NCBI RefSeq assembly: GCF_000511355.1
Contig: NC_023135.1
Location: forward strand, 1,824,371-1,888,370
DNA from: Leisingera methylohalidivorans DSM 14336
GTDB taxonomy: Bacteria; Pseudomonadota; Alphaproteobacteria; Rhodobacterales; Rhodobacteraceae
Length of the DNA stretch: 64,000 nt
Reading direction: 5' to 3'
The position numbers and the translations under genes are program-made. The notes beneath the pieces are model-generated. The model made no database searches and was not told the DNA's origin. It saw nothing but the letters and a program-made list of their open reading frames with translations. Shown here in pieces: positions 43,990-52,725 of the stretch. Each line of letters begins with the position of its first letter. Position 1 is the stretch's first letter.

Positions 43990-45141
43990 TTACAGGAACA
44001 CCCGCTCGATAAACCAGTACCCCCCTATCATCGCAATGGTGACCGAGGCCGGAATCGCCACACGGCCGCGGTATTTCGGATGCTGCCCGAACCACAGCCG
44101 CACACCCAGGTAAGCCGCCGCAATCACTGCAAGCTGGCCCAGTTCCACGCCGATGTTAAAACCGATCAGGGCTGGCAGGAACTGGCTGGACGGCAGGCCG
44201 AACGCGCCCAATACGCTGGCAAAACCCAGCCCGTGCAACAACCCGAACCCAAAAATCACAAAGGTTCGCCAGCTGTGCAGCTTGCGGGCAAAGATGTTCT
44301 CGACCGCGACAAAGACAATCGACAGTGCAATCAGCGGCTCGACAATACTTGCGCTGACCGACACCACCCCCAAGGCGCCCAGCGCCAGTGTAGTGGTATG
44401 CGCCACTGTAAAGACGCTTACCTGCAGCAGCAGCGGCTTTACCCGCGGGCTGAGAAAGAACAGCCCCAGTACAAACAGGATATGATCCAGCCCCTTCGGC
44501 AGGATATGGGTAAAGCCGACGGGGATGTATTCCACAAAGGCCTCGGCCGCTGTCTTGGCGGCACCGCCCTTCAACGGGATCGGCGGCGAGGTCTCTCCCC
44601 CCTGAAGGTAACCGGTATAGGGTTCCTTGACCCCGTTCTGCCGCAGCACCACGCCGCCGGACCCGGCAGGCCAGAAAATTCGCAGGCTCTCGGCCGCTGC
44701 CGGAATTTTCCCGGTCAGCTCCAGGAAAGACGTGCGCGGCAGGCTGGCATCGCCAACCTCCGGTATAGTGACCTGCGACAGGCGGAGGTCCACCGCCCTG
44801 GCGGCCCGCAAGGAAAACGTTTCCAGCCATTCTTCGGCGAACAGCCGCACCATCGGTTCGAGATCCTGCATCCCCAGTCCGCGCAGTTCATCGTAATCGG
44901 CGGCCTGCGCAGTCTGGTTTGTATCCGACAGGCCATCCAGATTGATGCCGGCGACAAACGCCTCGACATTCAGCCGCAGCCCCAGCGTGATCTGCCCGTC
45001 CTCCACCCGGAAGTCGGCAATCGCCGGTGTGACCTCATGCGCGCGGACACTTGCAGCACCTATTGCAACCACACTGAACAGCAGCGCAAATAGGATCTGC
45101 AGCCAAGTCACACTGCGCCTGACAGCCAAGGACAATTTCAT
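43990..45141 (-). CDS. HupE/UreJ-type membrane protein
   Basis: A 383-residue protein: a signal-like first span (LQILFALLFSVVAIGAASVR), a soluble periplasmic domain of about 170 residues, then six or seven hydrophobic spans with the family's GLDHILFVLGLFFLSPRVKP and FTVAHTTTLALGALGVV. The histidines in GLDHIL and AHTTT are the metal-handling residues of HupE/UreJ, related to nickel permeases. The annotated ATG at 45141 overlaps the start codon of the divergent DUF4198 gene. A GTG at 45111 with AGG upstream is an alternative start. A metal (nickel or cobalt) transport role is inferred. Confidence 0.85.
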   Translation of the reverse strand: MKLSLAVRRSVTWLQILFALLFSVVAIGAASVRAHEVTPAIADFRVEDGQITLGLRLNVEAFVAGINLDGLSDTNQTAQAADYDELRGLGMQDLEPMVRLFAEEWLETFSLRAARAVDLRLSQVTIPEVGDASLPRTSFLELTGKIPAAAESLRIFWPAGSGGVVLRQNGVKEPYTGYLQGGETSPPIPLKGGAAKTAAEAFVEYIPVGFTHILPKGLDHILFVLGLFFLSPRVKPLLLQVSVFTVAHTTTLALGALGVVSVSASIVEPLIALSIVFVAVENIFARKLHSWRTFVIFGFGLLHGLGFASVLGAFGLPSSQFLPALIGFNIGVELGQLAVIAAAYLGVRLWFGQHPKYRGRVAIPASVTIAMIGGYWFIERVFL

Positions 45142-45949
45142 GCAATACCGCCTGTTCTGCTCAATTATCTGCGCCGGGCTGGCTTTGGGGACCGCCCCCC
45201 TGTTATCCCACGAGTTTTGGATTGAGCCGGAAAAATATCAAGTGCCTATCGGCACCGTGGTAGTGGCGAGATTACGCAACGGACAGCAATTCAAAGGTGC
45301 CGAGCAGCCTTACTTGGACCACCGGATCGCCCGGTTCGAGGTTGTTCAGAACGGATCTGCGACCGCTTATGAAGGCCGGATGGGCGACATGCCTGCGTTT
45401 GCCGCTGACGAAGAAGGTGACGGCCTGGCCGTGATCATCCACCAGACACAGCCGCAGATGCTGATCTATGACACCTGGGAGGACTTTCAGGCCTTCATCG
45501 ATCACAAGGGTTTTGCCGGCATCCCCAGTCAGCACCATGCGCTTGGCCTGCCGGACGCGGGCTTTGCCGAGCAATACACCCGCTATGCCAAGGCTATGAT
45601 TGCCATCGGCAGCGGTGCAGGCTCAGATCAGGACACAGGGCTGGAGACCGAGATCGTTGCCCTCGCCAATCCTTATACCGATGACCTGTCATCAGGTCTC
45701 CCGGTTCAGGTGCTGTATCAAGGCAAGCCACGCCCCCAGGCACAGGTTGAGATTTTTGCAAAAGCGCCGGATGGCAGCATCAGCATCAGTACCATGCCAA
45801 CCGATGCACGGGGTGAGGCCGTCATCCCCGTTACCCCCGGGCATTCTTACCTGCTTGACGCTGTGGTGCTTCGTCCGGCCCCTGAAGGCCAGGATTATGT
45901 TTGGGAAAGCCTCTGGGCGGCACTGACCTTTGCGGTGCCTGCACCGTGA
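45140..45949 (+). CDS. DUF4198 periplasmic protein
   Basis: A 269-residue secreted protein: signal peptide MQYRLFCSIICAGLALGTAP, then HEFWIEPEKYQVPIGTVVVA, the start of DUF4198 domains, and a C-terminal Ig-like or carboxypeptidase-regulatory-like domain (VLYQGKPRPQAQVEIFAKAP). DUF4198 proteins are often found with nickel or cobalt uptake systems. AAGGAC lies just before the ATG. The start shares CATG with the start of the HupE-like gene on the other strand. Confidence 0.85.
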   Translation: MQYRLFCSIICAGLALGTAPLLSHEFWIEPEKYQVPIGTVVVARLRNGQQFKGAEQPYLDHRIARFEVVQNGSATAYEGRMGDMPAFAADEEGDGLAVIIHQTQPQMLIYDTWEDFQAFIDHKGFAGIPSQHHALGLPDAGFAEQYTRYAKAMIAIGSGAGSDQDTGLETEIVALANPYTDDLSSGLPVQVLYQGKPRPQAQVEIFAKAPDGSISISTMPTDARGEAVIPVTPGHSYLLDAVVLRPAPEGQDYVWESLWAALTFAVPAP

Positions 45950-45990
45950 TGCCTCTTGCGACGAACCGGCAAAGGCGGCAATAGGTCATT

Positions 45991-46899
45991 ATGACACAAA
46001 ATTCCGCTTCCCAGCGCCCCGCCATGCTGTGCATCGGGTCGGTCCTTTGGGACATTATCGGCCGCTGCAGTACGGAGATGCAGCGCGGCTCGGACATGCC
46101 CGGGCGCATCACCCGGCTGCCCGGCGGCGTTGCCATGAACATCGCCATGACCCTGTCGCGTTTCGGGATACAGCCCGCATTGCTGACGGCCGTGGGCCGC
46201 GATCCCGAAGGTGACGAGCTGATCCGCGCCTGCAGCCACTTTGGCCTGATCACGGATTACATCTACCGGTCCGAGGATCTGCCCACCGACCGCTACATGG
46301 CAGTCGAAGGCGCCAATGGGCTGATTGCCGCCATTGCCGACGCCCACTCGCTGGAGGCCGCAGGCGACAAGATCCTGCGTCCGCTGTCCGACGGCGCACT
46401 GGGCACCTGCGATGCCCCGTACCGGGGCCAGGTTGCGCTGGATGGCAACCTGACGCTTTCGCTGCTGGATGACATCGTGGCCAGCCCCGCCTTTGCCAGC
46501 GCCGACCTTCGCGTCGCTCCAGCGTCGCCGGGAAAGGCGGAACGGTTGCGTCCATTTCTCAACCGCACCCGCGGCACGCTTTACGTGAACCTCGAAGAGG
46601 CTGGCATCCTGTGCCAGGCAGAGTTCACCGATAGCGAAACCGCTGCGCAGGCAATGCTGGATCGCGGTGCGGCTCGGGTGCTGGTCACTGATGGCGGCTC
46701 CTCTGCCACCGTCGCCGATGCCGAAGGCGCCATCACCCTTGTTCCGCCCCGCGTGACCGTCGCCCGGGTGACCGGCGCCGGAGATACCTTCATGGCCGCC
46801 CATATCGTTTCCGAGGCACGGGGCGAAGACCGCAAGACCGCTTTGGCCTCCGCCCTCGCGGCCGCGGCCACATATGTTTCAGGAGAACCCCCGCTGTGA
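45991..46899 (+). CDS. psuK: Pseudouridine kinase, PfkB family
   Basis: A 302-residue PfkB sugar kinase. The N-terminal GSVLWDIIGR and GGVAMNIAMTLSRFGIQPAL, and the catalytic signature VARVTGAGDTFMAAHIV near residue 265, are clear. It is coupled to psuG by an overlapping GTGA, which identifies the substrate as pseudouridine: PsuK phosphorylates it, PsuG splits the product into uracil and ribose-5-phosphate. The start at 45991 matches the family N-terminus. Confidence 0.92.
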   Translation: MTQNSASQRPAMLCIGSVLWDIIGRCSTEMQRGSDMPGRITRLPGGVAMNIAMTLSRFGIQPALLTAVGRDPEGDELIRACSHFGLITDYIYRSEDLPTDRYMAVEGANGLIAAIADAHSLEAAGDKILRPLSDGALGTCDAPYRGQVALDGNLTLSLLDDIVASPAFASADLRVAPASPGKAERLRPFLNRTRGTLYVNLEEAGILCQAEFTDSETAAQAMLDRGAARVLVTDGGSSATVADAEGAITLVPPRVTVARVTGAGDTFMAAHIVSEARGEDRKTALASALAAAATYVSGEPPL

Positions 46900-47810
46900 T
46901 CGAGATCCGCTATTCATCCGAAGTCCAGACCGCCAAGGCCGCAGGACAGGCCATTGTTGCGCTGGAAAGCACCATCATCACCCATGGCATGCCCTACCCG
47001 CAGAACGTCGAAGTCGCCGCCCAAGTGGAGCAGGACATCCGCGATGCCGGTGCTGTTCCCGCGACAATGGCCGTTATGAAAGGCGTGCTGCATGTGGGAC
47101 TTGAACCCGATCAATTGCAGGCGCTTGGCCAGGCAAAGGGGGTTGCCAAGATATCCCGCGCCGATATGCCCGCCTGCATCGCCACCGGCGGCACCGGTGC
47201 CACCACGGTTGCGGCGACTATGATTGCCGCGCGGCTGGCCGGGATCGAAGTTTTTGCAACCGGCGGCATCGGCGGCGTGCATAAAGGGGCCGAGACCACA
47301 TTCGACGTCTCCGCCGACCTGATGGAACTGGCGCAAACCCCGGTCACCGTGGTGGCTGCGGGCGCCAAGGCCATTCTCGACGTCCCCAAGACACTTGAAG
47401 TACTGGAAACACAAGGGGTGCCGGTCATCGCTTACGGCCAGGACAGTTTCCCGGCTTTCTGGTCCGCGCAGTCTGATATTAAGGCCCCCCTGCGCATGGA
47501 CACGCCCGACAAGATCGCCCGCGCCCATGCCACCCGGCTGGCGATGGGCCTGCCCGGCGGCCAACTGGTTGCCAACCCGATCCCGGCAGATGCCGAAATC
47601 GCGGCCGCGGAGCTGGACCCGGTGATTGCCAAGGCTCAATCCGAAGCGGATCAACAGGGTATCTCGGGCAAGGATGTAACCCCATTCCTGCTGCGCCGCA
47701 TTTTCGAACTGACCGAGGGCCGTTCTCTCACCGCCAATATCGCATTGGTGCGCAACAATGCCCGGCTGGCGGCAAAGATCGCACTGGAACTGAACAAACT
47801 GGCTCAATGA
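46896..47810 (+). CDS. psuG: Pseudouridine-5'-phosphate glycosidase
   Basis: A 304-residue PsuG that breaks the C-C bond of pseudouridine-5'-phosphate. Signatures: VALESTIITHGMPYPQNVEV, TGGTGATTVAATMIAARLAG, FATGGIGGVHKGAETTFDVS, DLMELAQTPVTVVAAGAKAI and LPGGQLVANPIP. The start is GTG at 46896 overlapping the psuK stop. Length is standard. With PsuK it salvages pseudouridine from RNA turnover in the cytosol. Confidence 0.96.
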   Translation: MIEIRYSSEVQTAKAAGQAIVALESTIITHGMPYPQNVEVAAQVEQDIRDAGAVPATMAVMKGVLHVGLEPDQLQALGQAKGVAKISRADMPACIATGGTGATTVAATMIAARLAGIEVFATGGIGGVHKGAETTFDVSADLMELAQTPVTVVAAGAKAILDVPKTLEVLETQGVPVIAYGQDSFPAFWSAQSDIKAPLRMDTPDKIARAHATRLAMGLPGGQLVANPIPADAEIAAAELDPVIAKAQSEADQQGISGKDVTPFLLRRIFELTEGRSLTANIALVRNNARLAAKIALELNKLAQ

Positions 47811-47890
47811 CTTGATTTTCCGGGCGGATGCCATTGCTCCGCCCGCAATCAGTGCCTAGGTTCCATTCGAAATTCAGGTGAAGCAGCCCC

Positions 47891-48601
47891 ATGACCACGC
47901 CCTTCGACGAAGAACCTCACCGCCGCCGCGGACTGTTTGCAAGTCTGCGGGCGTCCTTCTTTACCGGGATCGTCGTCATTGCACCGGTGAGCCTGACCAT
48001 CTGGCTGCTGTGGTCGGTGATGGGATGGATTGACAGCGTGGTGCTGCCGCTGGTTCCAACCACCTTCCGGCCCGAGCAGTACATCGGCATCAACCTGCGC
48101 GGTGTCGGGCTGATTATCTTCCTGCTGTTCACAATCGTCGTTGGCTGGATTGCCAAGGGTATCCTTGGCCGGTCGCTGATCAATTTTGCCGAGAGTCTGG
48201 TGGAACGCATGCCGGTGGTCCGCACGGTCTACTCCGGTATCAAGCAGATTTCAGAAACCGTTTTCGCCCAGTCGGAACGCAGTTTTGAAAAGGCCTGCTT
48301 GGTGCAATACCCGCGCAAGGGCATCTGGGCGATCGGGTTCATTTCCACCACTGCCAAAGGTGAGATCTCCAAGAAGGTCGAAACCAGCCGCGGCCTTGTC
48401 AGTGTTTTTCTGCCAACCACACCAAACCCGACATCCGGTTTTCTGCTGTTCGTCCCCGAGGAAGATGTGATCGAGCTGGACATGTCAGTGGAGGATTCCG
48501 CCAAGCTGGTGATTTCGGCAGGCCTTGTCTATCCGAACCCCAAGGATCCCTCAAAACCGCTGGAGAACGGCAAGAAACCGGCACTGAAAGAAACCGCCTG
48601 A
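47891..48601 (+). CDS. DUF502 membrane protein
   Basis: A 236-residue DUF502 protein with two membrane spans (FFTGIVVIAPVSLTIWLLWS and GVGLIIFLLFTIVVGWIAKG), followed by the conserved soluble part VRTVYSGIKQISETVF and LVSVFLPTTPNPTSGFLLFV. DUF502 proteins are widespread and of unknown function. It ends one base before the converging patatin gene. Start at 47891, preceded by a weak AGGTGAAG site. Confidence 0.92.
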   Translation: MTTPFDEEPHRRRGLFASLRASFFTGIVVIAPVSLTIWLLWSVMGWIDSVVLPLVPTTFRPEQYIGINLRGVGLIIFLLFTIVVGWIAKGILGRSLINFAESLVERMPVVRTVYSGIKQISETVFAQSERSFEKACLVQYPRKGIWAIGFISTTAKGEISKKVETSRGLVSVFLPTTPNPTSGFLLFVPEEDVIELDMSVEDSAKLVISAGLVYPNPKDPSKPLENGKKPALKETA

Positions 48602-48602
48602 C

Positions 48603-49628
48603 CTAGCTGAACATCGCGGGCAAATCCGTCGAGGAACGCACCCCGAGGTTCTTCCCGTCCTGCGTTAGAAAGCTGTCTGCCGCATCCCGCCCCGCCTGTT
48701 TCAGCCGCGCCAGGATCTGCGGCACAGGAAACAGCTTGGTGGTAACTGACAGCTGCGTCATCAGAACATCATCGGCAATCATGTGAACCCGCACTTTCTT
48801 CATCCGCCCGGGTTCCAGCGTTCCATCCGCCAGCAAACGCTGAACAAAGCTGATAGCCCGCAACTCCCGCAGCAATGAAGTGTTAAAGCTGATCTCATTC
48901 ACCCGGTTGCGGATCTGCTGCGGGGTCTTGGGAATCTCGTCGCGCTCCAGCGGGTTGATGTTCACTATCACCACATCTCCCGGCAGCCCGGCGCGGAACA
49001 AGGGAAACAGGGCCGGATTGCCAGTAAATCCGCCATCCCAATAGGCCTCCACCCGCCCGGTGTCCGGATCCTCGATCTCCACCGCCTGGAACATGTCCGG
49101 CAGGCAGGCCGAAGCGAGGATCGCATCTGTGCTGATCTCCTGCCCCTCGAAAATGCGGATCTTGCCGCTGCGCACGCAGGTGGCGCAAACGAACAGCTCT
49201 GGGCCTTCCTCGGCGCAGACTTTCGAAAAATTGAACGCCTCCACAACCTCCTGCAGCGGGTTCTTGTAGAACGGACCATAGTGATAGGGTGAGATCGCCT
49301 GGCTCATGGATGCCATCGGAGAAAACGGCATTACCGCCTCCCAGGCGCCTGCCCAGGCCACCGCATCAAACCGGGTCAGCCAATGGGCAAACCGCATGTC
49401 CCCCACCGCCCCCATCCGCCGCCACAGACTGTTCAGCGCCGCCTTGGCGCCCTCGCGCCCGCCCTGAACCATGCCGGACTTGAATGCTGCGCCATTCAGC
49501 GCGCCAGCCGAAGTTCCGGTAATCCCGGCCACCTCGATACCCTCATCTTCCAGCAGCCGGTCCAGCACACCCCAGGTGAACGCTCCATGCGCGCCGCCGC
49601 CCTGAAGGGCCAGATTAATGCGTTTCAC
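48603..49628 (-). CDS. Patatin-like phospholipase
   Basis: A 341-residue patatin-domain lipase. The oxyanion motif LALQGGGAHGAF, the nucleophile elbow GTSAG (serine about residue 40) and the catalytic aspartate in DGGFTGNP are all present. I chose the GTG at 49628 because AGG lies nine bases upstream and the domain starts directly after it. It lies about 100 bases downstream of bdhA in the same direction; the pair recurs in alphaproteobacteria, which suggests that it acts on polyhydroxybutyrate granules, but that is inference. A phospholipase role is the alternative. Confidence 0.9.
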   Translation of the reverse strand: MKRINLALQGGGAHGAFTWGVLDRLLEDEGIEVAGITGTSAGALNGAAFKSGMVQGGREGAKAALNSLWRRMGAVGDMRFAHWLTRFDAVAWAGAWEAVMPFSPMASMSQAISPYHYGPFYKNPLQEVVEAFNFSKVCAEEGPELFVCATCVRSGKIRIFEGQEISTDAILASACLPDMFQAVEIEDPDTGRVEAYWDGGFTGNPALFPLFRAGLPGDVVIVNINPLERDEIPKTPQQIRNRVNEISFNTSLLRELRAISFVQRLLADGTLEPGRMKKVRVHMIADDVLMTQLSVTTKLFPVPQILARLKQAGRDAADSFLTQDGKNLGVRSSTDLPAMFS

Positions 49629-49731
49629 CAAAATACACCTGCCCATTTCATCGTTGCGAAAATGCTTCGGGGCTGAATTTCCCCGGCCGCGGCATTGGGG
49701 GCCGGCCCCTCCCGCCGCTTCCAGGCAACGC

Positions 49732-50505
49732 CTACAGCGCCGTCCAGCCGCCATCGACACTCAGCGTCGTGCCGGTAATTTGCGCTGCGGCATCGGAACA
49801 CAAGAACACCGTGGTGCCGCCTAATTGCTCCACAGTAGCAAACTCGCGGCTCGGCTGGCGTTCGAGCATCACCTTCTTGATCACCTCGTCCCGGCCCATG
49901 TTGTATTTTTCCATGGTGTCCGGAATTTGCGCCTCCACCAGCGGCGTCAGCACATAGCCCGGGCAAATCGCATTGCAGGTGATTGGCTCCTCCGCTGTTT
50001 CCAGCGCCACTGTCTTGGTCATGCCTACGACCCCGTGCTTGGCTGCCACATAGGCGGCCTTAAACGGCGAGGCAGTCAGCCCGTGCGCTGAGGCGATATT
50101 TACGATCCGCCCCCAGCCCGCCGCGCGCATTCCGGGCAAGGCCGCCGCCATGGTATGAAAGTTCGAATTCATGTTGATCGCGATGATCGCGTCCCATTTG
50201 TCCTGCGGGAACGCATCGATCGGCGCCACATGCTGGATGCCGGCGTTGTTCACCAGGATATCGCAAACGCCGGCCTTCTCAATCAGCGCCCGGCAATCGG
50301 CACCATTGGACATGTCAGCCTGGATGTACTGGGCGTTGACGCTGAATTCACGGGCGATTTCTGCCGCCAGGGCGTGATCCTCTTCCCGGTCGGTGAATGA
50401 ATTCAGAACCACATCGGCCCCAGCCCGCGCCAGTTCGCGTGCAACCCCCAGGCCAATACCTGAATTCGATCCGGTGATAACGGCGGTCTTCCCTTGCAAG
50501 GACAT
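49732..50505 (-). CDS. bdhA: 3-hydroxybutyrate dehydrogenase
   Basis: A 257-residue short-chain dehydrogenase oxidising 3-hydroxybutyrate to acetoacetate with NAD. Motifs: KTAVITGSNSGIGLGVAREL (nucleotide site), DILVNNAGIQHVAPIDAFP, the catalytic serine in NIASAHGLTASPFKAAYVAAK with YxxxK at the end of that stretch, and CPGYVLTPLVEAQIPD. The HGLTASPFKAAYVAAKHG block is characteristic of BdhA. The start could be 50505 or 50511, both near GAGGG. It heads a leftward pair with the patatin gene and probably degrades polyhydroxybutyrate-derived monomer. Confidence 0.94.
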   Translation of the reverse strand: MSLQGKTAVITGSNSGIGLGVARELARAGADVVLNSFTDREEDHALAAEIAREFSVNAQYIQADMSNGADCRALIEKAGVCDILVNNAGIQHVAPIDAFPQDKWDAIIAINMNSNFHTMAAALPGMRAAGWGRIVNIASAHGLTASPFKAAYVAAKHGVVGMTKTVALETAEEPITCNAICPGYVLTPLVEAQIPDTMEKYNMGRDEVIKKVMLERQPSREFATVEQLGGTTVFLCSDAAAQITGTTLSVDGGWTAL

Positions 50506-50639
50506 CGGCATCTTTCCCTCGGCTGAATGAAACTGCCGCCACTGTGCCATGCTGCAGATGCAAAAGAAACGCGTAAGACTACGGATCGTTCCTTGCAAAG
50601 TTTGGGCATTTCCCTTCAGAGGCAGTGTGGAACTGTCCG

Positions 50640-50668
50640 AAAAAAAACGCCCGCACAAGGCGGGCGTT
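50640..50668 (-). terminator. Intrinsic terminator of the predicted sRNA
   Basis: AACGCCCGC (50646-50654) pairs with 50660-50668, five-base loop; on the minus strand it ends in eight T's (50640-50647). It points away from the flanking coding genes, so it ends no annotated protein gene. Confidence 0.88.
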
Positions 50669-50714
50669 AGTTATTGAGGCAGGTTTCATACAGGCAAGAA
50701 ACCTATCGAGCAGT
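50640..50714 (-). ncRNA. Predicted small regulatory RNA (about 75 nt)
   Basis: In the gap between bdhA and the solute-binding protein gene, the minus strand carries a well-formed promoter (50721-50749), then about 75 bases, then a strong intrinsic terminator. No protein frame on this strand has a matching start. The transcript would fold into a 5' hairpin (AGGTTTC at 50681-50687 pairing with 50698-50704, ten-base loop containing GCCTG), a single-stranded linker CTCAATAACTAA, and the terminator hairpin with eight U's. That is the layout of Hfq-binding small RNAs. The C-rich loop could pair with Shine-Dalgarno sequences. Identity with a known roseobacter sRNA was not testable. Confidence 0.6.
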
Positions 50715-50720
50715 GATCTC

Positions 50721-50749
50721 TTTATAAGCAATTTCCGGCTTTCGTCCAA
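50721..50749 (-). promoter_or_regulatory. Sigma-70-type promoter of the predicted sRNA
   Basis: Read on the minus strand: TTGGAC (50744-50749) and TATAAA (50721-50726) with exactly 17 bases between. Expected transcription start near 50714. Confidence 0.65.
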
Positions 50750-50823
50750 GCTAAAAGTTTGAAAAGACGAAAAGGCGCACGTAGCGTGCGGAAGCAAGAA
50801 AATAAGGGCAGAGCGGGATTGTT

Positions 50824-52647
50824 GTGAAACTGCGTATAGAAAATTTCGTCACGCTCAGTGCGGCACTGACCGGAATCACCTTGGCTTTTGCTGCGAACTT
50901 TGCTCAGGCAGAATCGGGTCATGGCATAGCTATGTATGGCGCTCCTGCCCTGCCACCGGATTTTGTGTCTTTACCCTATGCCAACCCGAATGCGCCCAAA
51001 GGCGGCAAGGTGGTTTTCGGCAACACCGGCGGCTTTGACACGCTGAACCCGTTCACCCTTAAAGGGACCGCGCCGTGGCAGCTGAGGTTCTGGGGATACG
51101 AGAGCCTGATGGGCCGCTCCTGGGATGAGCCGTTCACGCTTTACGGTCTTTTGGCCGAATCGATTGAGGTGCCCGAGGACCGCTCCTGGGTCGAATTCAC
51201 CCTGCGGGAAGAGGCGCGATTCTCCGATGGCAGCCCGGTGACCATCGAAGATGTGCTCTGGTCGTATGAAACTTTGGGCACCAAAGGCCACCCGCGCTAC
51301 CGCGGCTTCTGGACTAAGGTCGAGCGGATGGAACAGACCGGGCCGCGCAGCCTGCGGCTGACGTTCAACACGATAGACCGCGAGCTGGCACTGATCGCCG
51401 GAATGCGTCCGATCCTCAAGAAGGCACAGTGGCAGGGCAAGGACTTCGGTACAGATGAGCTGCCCGGCGCTCCGATCGGCACCGGCGCCTATGTTGTCAA
51501 GAATTTCGAACCCGGCCGCTTTGTAACCCTGACCCGGAATCCGGATTACTGGGGCAAGGATTTGCCACTGCACCGCGGCACCCGGAACTTTGACGAAATG
51601 CGCCTGGATTTCTTTGGCGACGCAACTGTGCTGTTCGAAGCCTTCAAGGCAGGCGAGCTGAGTGCGGTGCGTGAATTCAACGCCGACAAATGGGACAGCG
51701 TCTACAACTTTCCTGCCGTAACCCGCGGCGATGTAGTCAAAAGCGAAATACCGCATCAGCGTCCTTCGGGCATGACCGGGTTGGTGATGAACAGCCGCCG
51801 TGCCCCGCTGAACGACTGGCGCGTGCGCGAAGCGCTGCTACTGGCGTTCAATTTCGAATATATAAACGGCACGGTGACAGGCGGCGTGCAACCGCGGATC
51901 ACCTCATATTTCTCGGGGTCCGAGCTTGGCATGCAGCCCGGCCCAGCTGCCGGCAAGGTTCAAAAGCTGTTGGAACCCTTTGCAGACACGCTGCTGCCCG
52001 GCACGCTGGACGGCTACGAACTGCCACAGGGCGACGGCACCAAGCGAAACCGCAAAAACCTGCGCAAAGCAATGAAACTGCTGGCCGACGCGGGTTGGAG
52101 CGTCACCGATGGCGTGCTGCGCAATACCGATGGTGCGGCACTGAACTTCACAGTTCTGATCCGCCAGGGCGACGGCGAGTTGAAAACCATCACTGAAATC
52201 TTTGCCCGCGCACTTGAACGTCTGGGCATCACGCTGACGGCGGAAACCGTCGACAACGCACAATATGTCGAACGCCAGACCGCCTATGATTTCGACCTCA
52301 CCCGCTACCGCCGGGAGTTGTCGCTGAGCCCCGGAAACGAGCAGCGCTATTACTGGGGCAGCGACGGTGTCAGCCAGCCCGGCAGCCGTAATCTGATGGG
52401 CATGGAAAGCCCGGCGGCTGAAGCAATGATTGATGCCATGCTAACCGCGACGGAGCCCGAAGACTTCACAGCCGCGGTGCGGGCGCTGGACCGGGTTTTG
52501 ACCGCGGGCCGCTATGTCATTCCATTCTGGAGGTTCGATGCGGGACGGATCGCCCATGTCAAGGAAATGCGGTTCCCGGAGTATCTGCCGATTTACGGCG
52601 ACCGGACCGAGTTCATGCCGGATGTCTGGTGGTATCAAAAAGACTGA
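50824..52647 (+). CDS. Peptide-type ABC transporter substrate-binding protein
   Basis: A 607-residue family-5 extracellular solute-binding protein. A signal peptide (LSAALTGITLAFAANFAQAE) is followed by HGIAMYGAPALPPDFVSLPY and VVFGNTGGFDTLNPFTLKG, the start of YejA-type peptide-binding proteins, then TLYGLLAESIEVPEDRSWVE, FTLREEARFSDGSPVTIEDV and FWRFDAG near the end. The start is GTG at 50824, with no strong Shine-Dalgarno. No permease or ATPase genes follow in this window (an ars operon comes next), so the transporter is elsewhere or it works alone. Ligand probably a peptide. Confidence 0.92.
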   Translation: MKLRIENFVTLSAALTGITLAFAANFAQAESGHGIAMYGAPALPPDFVSLPYANPNAPKGGKVVFGNTGGFDTLNPFTLKGTAPWQLRFWGYESLMGRSWDEPFTLYGLLAESIEVPEDRSWVEFTLREEARFSDGSPVTIEDVLWSYETLGTKGHPRYRGFWTKVERMEQTGPRSLRLTFNTIDRELALIAGMRPILKKAQWQGKDFGTDELPGAPIGTGAYVVKNFEPGRFVTLTRNPDYWGKDLPLHRGTRNFDEMRLDFFGDATVLFEAFKAGELSAVREFNADKWDSVYNFPAVTRGDVVKSEIPHQRPSGMTGLVMNSRRAPLNDWRVREALLLAFNFEYINGTVTGGVQPRITSYFSGSELGMQPGPAAGKVQKLLEPFADTLLPGTLDGYELPQGDGTKRNRKNLRKAMKLLADAGWSVTDGVLRNTDGAALNFTVLIRQGDGELKTITEIFARALERLGITLTAETVDNAQYVERQTAYDFDLTRYRRELSLSPGNEQRYYWGSDGVSQPGSRNLMGMESPAAEAMIDAMLTATEPEDFTAAVRALDRVLTAGRYVIPFWRFDAGRIAHVKEMRFPEYLPIYGDRTEFMPDVWWYQKD

Positions 52648-52697
52648 CGCGCCGGCCAGCGGGCGCTGCAGGCCAGAGCATTTGACTTTCGGCAACT

Positions 52698-52725
52698 AAT
52701 TCCATATTTCATGAAATATGGAATT
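52698..52725. promoter_or_regulatory. Perfect 28-bp palindrome: ArsR operator over the start codon
   Basis: All 14 pairs match (AATTCCATATTTCA on each side of the centre between 52711 and 52712). TTGACT at 52682-52687 and a TATTTC box at 52705-52710 (17-base spacer) put transcription start at about 52717-52718, the A of the arsR ATG. The operator thus covers the -10 box and the first codons, ideal for repression by the ArsR encoded downstream. Confidence 0.85.

Noticed and set aside
50579..50797. 72-codon minus-strand frame over the predicted small RNA
   Set aside because: It starts upstream of the promoter boxes and runs through the terminator hairpin; no ribosome site. The RNA reading explains the signals better.
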